Shown: positions 1 through 5,365 of the stretch, piece by piece
Position numbering within the stretch: position 1 is the stretch's first letter
How the letters are laid out: each line of letters starts with the position of its first letter
Assembly: GCA_020853835.1 (NCBI GenBank)
Contig: JADYYC010000366.1
Coordinates: 1 to 7,026, forward strand
Direction: 5' to 3'
DNA: 7,026 bases
Origin: Anaerolineales bacterium
GTDB lineage: Bacteria; Chloroflexota; Anaerolineae; Anaerolineales; UBA4823
Position numbers and translations under genes: made by a program
The notes under the pieces: generated by a model
What the model was told of the DNA's origin: nothing
Databases searched by the model: none
What the model saw: only the letters and a program-made list of their open reading frames with translations

Positions 1-729
1 ACGGCGAACCTGCCTTTTTATTCTTCAACCGACAATTCGCTCACCGCCGCGCTCAACTGGATCTACGCCCCCGACTTCAACTCGCGGCAGATGCCCTACA
101 TGATGTTCGACCTCAACGCCAGGCTCGACGACAACCTGCCCAGCCTGGATCCAGACATGCCGCTGTTCGAAAATTACCGGGCGACCGAGTTTTCGGGCAA
201 CACCTCAAACTCGCTTGTATTCTATTACAGCCCGCCACGCTGTCTCAAGATATTGGACCTGCGCACCGACCGTCATTATCCGAACAAGCCCGGATACGTC
301 GTCCTGGCTATGCCGCTCTCGCGCCTGGAGTTGATCGGGCCAGGCGAGAAAGGCGAGCCGCAAATGCCAGCCTTCCTGGGCCCCGAACCGAAACACAACT
401 GGTGCTACTATTTCGAGAAAGTGGACCTGGCGGTGCAGCTCGGGCAATGGGAGAAAGCAGCCAGCCTGGCGGATCACGCTTTGAAGCTAAAACCGACGCT
501 GACAAGCAACAACGCGCCCGAACTGATCCCCTTTATTTATGCTTATGCCAGATCCGGCAAATATGAGAAAGCAGTTGAGCTGTCTCTGAAAGCCAGGACC
601 CTCTCAAAGAAGATGTACTATTACATGTGCGACACCTGGTATTACCTCGGTCAGGAGATCCGGGACGATCCAGAATTCGCGGCGGCCCAGGCTGAAGTCA
701 ATCAGAAATTCGAGTGCACGCCTCCTTGA
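1..729 (+). CDS. C-terminal part of a GT-C-like membrane protein with TPR tail (5' end outside window)
   Basis: The frame is open from base 1 to the TGA at 727-729 and gives 242 residues. An in-frame ATG at 91 is only an internal methionine, because the codons before it already match the downstream paralog (for example DNSLTA followed by LNWIYAP). The whole visible part aligns with residues 444 to 688 of the next gene with only small length differences. Shared blocks include PLSRL, PPRCLK, WCYYFEK and ELIPFI. The last third contains two TPR-like helical pairs, around QLGQWEKAASLADHALKL and YARSGKYEKAVELSLKA. Four cysteines (codons 241-243, 403-405, 628-630, 715-717) are all conserved in the paralog. 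By analogy, the missing N-terminal part should be a multi-pass GT-C-like membrane domain, but that is inferred. The gene ends 4 bp before the next start, so they are probably in one operon. Substrate is unknown. Confidence 0.85.
   Translation, partial: TANLPFYSSTDNSLTAALNWIYAPDFNSRQMPYMMFDLNARLDDNLPSLDPDMPLFENYRATEFSGNTSNSLVFYYSPPRCLKILDLRTDRHYPNKPGYVVLAMPLSRLELIGPGEKGEPQMPAFLGPEPKHNWCYYFEKVDLAVQLGQWEKAASLADHALKLKPTLTSNNAPELIPFIYAYARSGKYEKAVELSLKARTLSKKMYYYMCDTWYYLGQEIRDDPEFAAAQAEVNQKFECTPP
1..729 (+). repeat. Diverged tandem gene duplication, copy 1 (3' part)
   Basis: Codons 1-729 and 2063-2800 encode homologous tails in the same order and nearly the same length (242 and 245 residues). By eye, a little under half of the residues are identical. 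Short stretches are identical in DNA, such as GACAATTCGCTCAC at 31-44 and 2093-2106. The spacing of about 2062 bp equals one full gene length, so this is a head-to-tail duplication of whole genes and not a local repeat. Confidence 0.85.
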
Positions 730-733
730 GATC

Positions 734-2800
734 ATGCTGAAGCGCCTCCAGTCGTTCCACATAAGCCCTGCCGTCACGCCGCTGGCGTTGCTGCTGATAT
801 GCGTCCTGGCATATCTGCCGCTGATCTACCGGCTGGGTTTCTATTGGGATGACTGGCCTTCGATCTGGTTCTTGCATCTCTGGGGAGGCCAGGGTTTTCG
901 AGAGGGATTTGCGAGCGACCGGCCGCTGCTCGCCTGGGTTTTCATGCTCACCACGCCGCTCTTCGGCGAATCGCCCACCGCCTGGCAGTTTTTTAGCATT
1001 TTCGCGCGTTGGATCACCAGCCTGGCCTGGTGGTGGTCGCTGCGAGGGCTTTGGCCTGCCCAGCCCCGCCCCGCTTTTTGGGCCGCGGCGCTCTTTGCCG
1101 TTTATCCCGGCTTCAGCCAGCAATATATCGCCGTCACGTACAGTAACGCTTTTCTGGTGTATTTCCTGTTCATCCTATCCATCGGGGCGATGGTATGGGC
1201 TCACCGGCTGCGGCGCTGGTTCTACCTGTTGATGGGTGTATCGATCGTATTCTCATTGTTCAGCATGTTGATCACCGAGTATTTCTATGGGCTTGAGCTG
1301 CTGCGCCCTTTCATCCTGTGGCTTGTGATCGACCCCGCGGAGGGATCATCGAAGTCCCGGCTCCAAAAGGTCGGGCTGCGATGGGCGCCATATCTGGCTT
1401 TGCTGATCCCCGTCATGCTTGGGAAGACCATGATAAACCCCAGCCCGCGCGCCGAGATCACGCTGTTCGGCGCGCTCTTCCAACAACCCGTAACCGTCGC
1501 GTTTGATCTGGCGCGCGCCATCCTGGGCGATTTTCTCGAAGTGAACTTCCTGGCATGGTTTGCCCCGCTCAACCCCGCTTTTCTCAACGATTTCGAAGCC
1601 GGCGTTCTTCGGCTGTTGGTTGGCGCAGTGACCGCCAGCTTGCTGGGCGCCCTATTCTTTTCGCTCCTCATCCCAGGGCCGGCTGGCCCTCTGCAGAGCC
1701 TGAAAAAGCGCCTGTCGCCTAGAAGCTGGACCGGACAGGCTATCGGGTTGGGCGTCGCCGCGTTCTTAGTTTCCGGGTGGACGATCTGGATAACAAACCT
1801 GCATTTCGAGCTGCTTTTCCCATTCGACCGCTTTACCCTGATTACCATGCTCGGCACCTCGCTGTTGATCGCAGGGCTGGCGGGGTTGGTCGAAACCCGC
1901 CTCCCGCTCGGATCGATCCTGATCGCCCTCTTGGTGGGGCTTTCAGCCGGGATCCAATTTCAATACCGGCTTGACTTCCGCCAGGAATGGCTGGCGCAAA
2001 AGAACTTCTTCTGGCAGCTCTCCTGGCGCGCGCCGGGCATCAAACCCGGCACAACCGTTATGACCTCCGAGATCCCTTTCCGATACTTTAGCGACAATTC
2101 GCTCACGGCGCCATTGAACTGGATTTACGCCCCTGAGAACGCCTCGCGCGAGATGGATTACCTGCTTTTCGATATCGAAGCCCGTCTTAACAACGCTATT
2201 CCCGAAATCCAGTCGAACCACCCGATCCGCATGGATTATCGGACTGCCAGGTTCGAAGGCTCCACCTCGCAGGCGCTGGTGCTCTTTTACGATCCGCCGC
2301 GCTGCTTGAAAGTGATGAACCCCGAGATCGACCGCTTTCTACCGGTCAAGCCGCTCTACATCCGAGAAGCTACCCCGCTTTCCCGCCTGGATCTGATCGA
2401 ACCAGACCCTGGTTCGGCGGCGGTACTGCCAGAGCACATCTTTGGGGATGAGCCGGCCTACCAATGGTGTTATTATTTTGAAAAGGCTGAGCTGTATGCC
2501 CAGCAAGGCAACTGGGAAACAGCCGCAAAGATGGCGGACAAAGCGTTGAAGATCACCAAGCATTTCACGCAGAAAAACGTCTCGGAATTGATCCCGTTTA
2601 TCATGGCGTACGCGCATACTGGGAACTGGTCAAAGGCGGTGGACCTGACCGCTCAAGCATACCAGGTCTGGGACAAGACACAGTATCCGCTCTGCGACGC
2701 CTGGCAGAGCATCCTCACACATGCGCCAGCCAGCGAAGCAAAATCCGCCGCGCGGGTCCAGGTGAAAGAGATGATTGACTGCACTTTTCAGGGCAATTGA
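734..2800 (+). CDS. Polytopic GT-C-like glycosyltransferase candidate with soluble TPR tail
   Basis: This is a 688-residue protein. Residues 1 to about 408 are strongly hydrophobic, with roughly ten or eleven membrane segments (clear ones near 14-34, 138-159, 162-180, 290-312, 334-354, 366-388 and 392-408). Just after the first segment lies YWDDW (37-41). An acidic pair in the first outer loop is typical of GT-C transferases that use lipid-linked sugars (PMT/ArnT/GT39-like), so D39 and D40 are candidate catalytic residues. The tail, 409-688, is soluble and ends in TPR-like repeats (about 578-606 and 616-643) followed by a short helical end. It holds four cysteines (524, 579, 654, 683) shared with the preceding paralog. 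ATG 734 is used because it lies just before the first membrane segment; the ribosome site is weak, which suggests coupling to the upstream stop 4 bp away. The GT-C assignment rests on topology and one motif. An unrelated glycan polymerase or membrane scaffold is possible. Confidence 0.8.
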   Translation: MLKRLQSFHISPAVTPLALLLICVLAYLPLIYRLGFYWDDWPSIWFLHLWGGQGFREGFASDRPLLAWVFMLTTPLFGESPTAWQFFSIFARWITSLAWWWSLRGLWPAQPRPAFWAAALFAVYPGFSQQYIAVTYSNAFLVYFLFILSIGAMVWAHRLRRWFYLLMGVSIVFSLFSMLITEYFYGLELLRPFILWLVIDPAEGSSKSRLQKVGLRWAPYLALLIPVMLGKTMINPSPRAEITLFGALFQQPVTVAFDLARAILGDFLEVNFLAWFAPLNPAFLNDFEAGVLRLLVGAVTASLLGALFFSLLIPGPAGPLQSLKKRLSPRSWTGQAIGLGVAAFLVSGWTIWITNLHFELLFPFDRFTLITMLGTSLLIAGLAGLVETRLPLGSILIALLVGLSAGIQFQYRLDFRQEWLAQKNFFWQLSWRAPGIKPGTTVMTSEIPFRYFSDNSLTAPLNWIYAPENASREMDYLLFDIEARLNNAIPEIQSNHPIRMDYRTARFEGSTSQALVLFYDPPRCLKVMNPEIDRFLPVKPLYIREATPLSRLDLIEPDPGSAAVLPEHIFGDEPAYQWCYYFEKAELYAQQGNWETAAKMADKALKITKHFTQKNVSELIPFIMAYAHTGNWSKAVDLTAQAYQVWDKTQYPLCDAWQSILTHAPASEAKSAARVQVKEMIDCTFQGN
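2063..2800 (+). repeat. Diverged tandem gene duplication, copy 2 (3' part)
   Basis: This is the counterpart of bases 1-729. Most third-codon positions have changed while the protein pattern is kept, so the duplication is old and both copies appear to have stayed under selection. Neither copy shows a stop or frameshift. Confidence 0.85.
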
Positions 2801-3754
2801 ATGGATGAACAAATGCGGTTCGACGGGGTTACGGTCGTCATCCCGGTCTACAACAGCGCCGAGATCCTTCCTGAACTGATTGCGCGCCTGGAACCGGTGC
2901 TTGAAAGCTGCACCGGCGAATACGAAGTCATCCTGGTGGACGACGGGAGTCGTGATGAAAGCTGGCAGGTGATCGAGCGCCTCTCGGCGTCGAATAGCTG
3001 GGTGCGGGGGTTGCGCATGATGCGCAATTACGGTCAGCACAACGCATTGTTGTGCGGGCTGCGCGCGGCGCGCTTCGGCATCACAGTCACGATCGACGAC
3101 GATTTGCAGCACCCGCCGGAAGAAATACCCCGGCTGCTGGAAAAAATCTCGGAAGGGTTTGATGTGGTGTACGGCACGCCTTTGAAACAGCAGCACGGTC
3201 TGTTGCGCAACCTCGGTTCATATGTTACCCGGCTGACATTGCAAAGCACCATGGGGATCGAGAATGCCCGCAAAGTGAGCGCCTTTCGCGCCATGCGCAC
3301 CCAGGTGCGCCAGGCGTTCACCCATTATCAAAGCCCGTTTGTCGTCCTGGACGTGCTCCTCGGCTGGGGCACGACCCGCTTTGCGGCTGTGCCCACCCTG
3401 CACCTGCCGCGTCAGAGCGGTACATCCAATTACACTTTCTCGAAGCTTATCCTGCACGGCATCAATATGCTGACCGGTTTTTCGGTGCTCCCGCTGCAAC
3501 TGGCCAGCCTGCTGGGGTTTGCCTCCGCCTTCTTTGGCCTGCTGGTCTTCGTCTACGTCATCGGGCGGTTTTTCATCGAGGGGGGCAGCGTCCCGGGCTT
3601 TCCATTCCTGGCCTCGATTATCGCCATATTCTCGGGCGTGCAGCTCTTTGCGATCGGCATCATCGGGGAGTACCTGGCGCGCATGCATTTCAGGATCATG
3701 GAGCGCCCCCCCTACGTCATAAGAGAAGAAACAGGACACTTAGAAAATGGCTGA
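2801..3754 (+). CDS. Family 2 glycosyltransferase, polyprenyl-phosphate sugar synthase type (GtrB/ArnC/DPM1-like)
   Basis: This 317-residue enzyme has a standard GT-A fold. VTVVIPVYN starts the first strand (10-18), VDDGS (46-50) binds the nucleotide, and DDDLQHPPE (99-107) holds the metal-binding acidic residues. RQSGTSNY (204-211) matches the RxxGxSxY loop of polyprenyl-phosphate glycosyltransferases. Two C-terminal membrane hairpin segments (about 226-256 and 266-290) and the closing GEYLAR motif (289-294) are typical of the GtrB/ArnC/YfdH group. The likely reaction is transfer of a sugar from a nucleotide donor to undecaprenyl phosphate on the inner face of the membrane, producing the donor used by GT-C enzymes outside. 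That fits the two GT-C-like neighbours upstream. ATG 2801 abuts the preceding TGA with no gap; AGGG at 2790-2793 may serve as ribosome site. A second ATG at 2813 is possible but less well placed. The sugar cannot be predicted. Confidence 0.92.
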   Translation: MDEQMRFDGVTVVIPVYNSAEILPELIARLEPVLESCTGEYEVILVDDGSRDESWQVIERLSASNSWVRGLRMMRNYGQHNALLCGLRAARFGITVTIDDDLQHPPEEIPRLLEKISEGFDVVYGTPLKQQHGLLRNLGSYVTRLTLQSTMGIENARKVSAFRAMRTQVRQAFTHYQSPFVVLDVLLGWGTTRFAAVPTLHLPRQSGTSNYTFSKLILHGINMLTGFSVLPLQLASLLGFASAFFGLLVFVYVIGRFFIEGGSVPGFPFLASIIAIFSGVQLFAIGIIGEYLARMHFRIMERPPYVIREETGHLENG

Positions 3755-4493
3755 AACTTCAGAACCCTGTCAGTTTTTAGAGTGGGACACGTTGTTCTTC
3801 GGCTGCCGCATCGCCCGGCTGAACGGCTCGCGCCTGACCGAGCGGTCGCTCAACCGGGTTCTCAAATGGTGCCAGAAACAGGAGATCGACTGCCTCTACT
3901 TCCTGGCCGATTCGGATGACCCTCGAACAGTCTGGCTGGCACACGCGCACGATTTCCAGTTAGTCGAAGTACGCATTACGCTTGAACGCTGGCTCAAAGA
4001 CTGGGATCCGGTCACGCGCCCCCACGATGCCCCGGGGGTTGTCATCCGTGAGGCAAGACCGGATGACATCCCCGCGCTCCAGGCCATCGCCAGAACCAGT
4101 TATCTGGATTCACGGTTTTATTTCGACCCCAACTTCAGTGAAGAAAAATGGAGCGAATATTACGCCACCTGGGTGAACAACAGTTGCAGCGGTGGCGCGG
4201 ACCTTGCAATCGTAGCCGTCAAAGACGAAGAGACGGTCGGATACATCACTGGCTTGATTGACAGGCACACAAACCAGGGTATTTATGAGTTGACTGGCGT
4301 AACCGATTCAGCCCGCCGGGGAGGGATCGGGCAGGAGTTGTTCCGCAGCGGCCTGGATTGGTATGTAAGACACGGCGTCGACTACCTCTGGGTTGCGACC
4401 CAGGGGCGCAATATCGCCACGCAGCGCATGATCCAGCGAAATGGATTCATTTCAAAATCCTGCCAGCTCTATTTCCATAAGTGGTTTCGCTGA
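3747..4493 (+). CDS. GNAT acetyltransferase, WecD-like two-domain form
   Basis: This 248-residue protein has two parts. Residues 1 to about 90 contain LEWDTLFFG (11-19), which resembles the N-terminal domain of WecD/RffC, the dTDP-4-amino-4,6-dideoxygalactose acetyltransferase of enterobacterial common antigen synthesis. Residues 98-248 form a GNAT fold. It starts at VIREARPDDIPAL, has the acetyl-CoA loop in the R-x-x-G-x-G form (R190, G193, G195 in ARRGGIG), and ends with N222 in RNIATQRMIQRNGF and the terminal YFHKWF. The likely job is N-acetylation of an amino sugar, either as a nucleotide sugar or on a lipid-linked intermediate. The gene overlaps the GT2 gene by 8 bp, and AGGA at 3733-3736 lies 10 bp before the ATG, so it is probably co-translated. 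No aminotransferase or sugar dehydratase is in the window to confirm the substrate. Protein or peptide acetylation remains possible. Confidence 0.85.
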   Translation: MAETSEPCQFLEWDTLFFGCRIARLNGSRLTERSLNRVLKWCQKQEIDCLYFLADSDDPRTVWLAHAHDFQLVEVRITLERWLKDWDPVTRPHDAPGVVIREARPDDIPALQAIARTSYLDSRFYFDPNFSEEKWSEYYATWVNNSCSGGADLAIVAVKDEETVGYITGLIDRHTNQGIYELTGVTDSARRGGIGQELFRSGLDWYVRHGVDYLWVATQGRNIATQRMIQRNGFISKSCQLYFHKWFR

Positions 4494-4518
4494 GCGGCAG
4501 TCGGCGCATCCAGACACG

Positions 4519-4547
4519 TTGCGGGCGCAAAGCGTACAGGCTATAAT
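4519..4547 (+). promoter_or_regulatory. Candidate sigma-70-type promoter
   Basis: A perfect TATAAT occurs at 4542-4547 in the only AT-rich patch of the 74-bp gap. It is preceded, after a 17-bp spacer, by TTGCGG at 4519-4524, which keeps the TTG of the consensus -35. It would start transcription near 4553-4555, leaving a leader of only about 13-15 nt in front of the GTG at 4568. Position, spacing and the change of gene theme all support a new transcription unit here. The -35 matches only half the consensus. Confidence 0.55.
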
Positions 4548-4553
4548 TATTAC

Positions 4554-4558
4554 GGGAG
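4554..4558 (+). promoter_or_regulatory. Ribosome binding site that fixes the GTG start at 4568
   Basis: GGGAG at 4554-4558 lies 9 nt before the GTG at 4568-4570. No ATG in the same frame is near, and the N-terminal helical module begins immediately after this codon, so GTG is the best start. The site sits almost at the predicted transcript 5' end. Confidence 0.65.
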
Positions 4559-4567
4559 ATCAATCAG

Positions 4568-5353
4568 GTGAAGCAGCAAGAGGCGATTGACTTCATCCAG
4601 GCCGAGCTGGCGAAAGCGCGCACGATCAAACAAATAAGCGCCGACCTGAGCTCCAGGTTGAACGCGCCCAAAGAAGTGGTCGAGGAGTTTGTCAAGAAGG
4701 TAGCCAACGAAGCCGTGGCAGTGGATTTCCTGACCGATGGCGTGATCCGCACCCCTTCCACCCCGCCGGTGATCGATCAGGAAACCTTTAACAGCGCCAT
4801 CGCCATAAGTGAAAATCCCCCCAGCGTAGACCTGCCCTCGCCCAAGAAACCGGCCGCCCAGCCCGAGCCGAAACCTTCGACTGCCGTCCAATCGCCCGCG
4901 GAGGAAGGGGTTTCATCGAGCCCGCCGCCCGATTTTATCAAACCGCTGAAGTATGACAAAGCGGCGGTCGAAACCTTCGTCCGCCAGGAGTTGGGAAGGC
5001 AACATGAGGACGACGTCATCATGCGCCTGTGCGAAGCCACGGGGATGAGTTGGCCCGAAGCTCACAAGATCGTGACGCAAATCGCTGCGCGCAAGCGGAA
5101 GGTAACCGCCAGGAACCAGAACCTGATCTCTATCGCGCTCAGTTTGATTGCCCTGCTGGCGGGGACCGCGCTTGTGATCACTGCGGTCAGCCAGCAGCCA
5201 CTGATCCTTGACCCCGCCTCGCTGGGCCCAGAGGAAATCAAAAACTTGTACAGCGACTCCCGCCAATTGCTCTGGGCATTTCTGTTGGGCAGCGCGCTTG
5301 GAATCGGCGGCCTGGTGGGGCTGGCCCTGTCGGCCAGAAAGCCGTCAGGATAA
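4568..5353 (+). CDS. Two-pass membrane protein of unknown function with duplicated helical module
   Basis: I do not recognise a named family for this 261-residue protein. Residues 4-49 form a predicted helical module (AIDFIQAEL followed by spaced hydrophobics and VVEEFVKKV). A linker rich in Pro, Ser and Glu (about 84-128) follows. Residues 131-176 then repeat a similar pattern (AVETFVRQEL, later EAHKIVTQI). A basic stretch, RKRKVTAR (175-182), precedes a first membrane segment (about 184-206). A loop of about 27 residues and a second segment (about 234-256) follow, so both ends probably face the cytoplasm, with the modules inside. The gene starts with GTG and is followed 12 bp later by the baseplate-J-like gene, so they are likely one operon. 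The helical modules could bind a partner protein or resemble small DNA-binding bundles; nothing visible decides this. Confidence 0.8.
   Translation: MKQQEAIDFIQAELAKARTIKQISADLSSRLNAPKEVVEEFVKKVANEAVAVDFLTDGVIRTPSTPPVIDQETFNSAIAISENPPSVDLPSPKKPAAQPEPKPSTAVQSPAEEGVSSSPPPDFIKPLKYDKAAVETFVRQELGRQHEDDVIMRLCEATGMSWPEAHKIVTQIAARKRKVTARNQNLISIALSLIALLAGTALVITAVSQQPLILDPASLGPEEIKNLYSDSRQLLWAFLLGSALGIGGLVGLALSARKPSG
4577..4714 (+). repeat. Coding repeat, helical module copy 1
   Basis: Encodes residues 4-49 of the membrane protein. It matches residues 131-176 by the F-hydrophobic-x-x-EL pattern, a later leucine, and a final helix of the form x-hydrophobic-V-x-x-V. Only a handful of residues are identical and one single-residue gap is needed, so the relationship is weak but patterned. 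Confidence 0.4.
4958..5095 (+). repeat. Coding repeat, helical module copy 2
   Basis: Encodes residues 131-176, the second copy of the helical module, placed just before the basic stretch and the first membrane segment. Confidence 0.4.
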
Positions 5354-5365
5354 GTTGGTCGTCCT

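Noticed and set aside
91..729. A separate small gene starting at ATG 91
   Set aside because: Homology to the downstream paralog continues in frame from base 1, so ATG 91 is internal to a larger gene cut by the window edge.
1285..1857. Antisense open frame of 190 codons within the membrane protein gene
   Set aside because: It is rich in Arg, Ser and Pro and has no recognisable motif. It mirrors the third-position GC bias of the real gene on the other strand.
1..2800. The two similar genes as one gene broken by a frameshift or as an assembly artefact
   Set aside because: The copies differ across most of their codons, each has its own stop or start, and the repeat unit is a full gene length, so they are separate old paralogs.
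2630..3196. Antisense open frame of 188 codons spanning the junction of the membrane protein and GT2 genes
   Set aside because: It overlaps the clear catalytic motifs of the GT2 enzyme and has a composition typical of a shadow frame (many His, Arg, Gln) with no domain.
4516..4535. Imperfect inverted repeat (ACGTTGC, loop GGGC, GCAA, bulge, CGT) over the -35 region
   Set aside because: The stem is short, needs a 2-nt bulge and has no T-run, so it is not a terminator. An operator role is conceivable, but nothing else supports it.
4494..4567. A small RNA, riboswitch or tRNA in the only sizeable gap
   Set aside because: It is only 74 bp, with no cloverleaf, no stable extended fold and no terminator; a promoter and ribosome site explain it.
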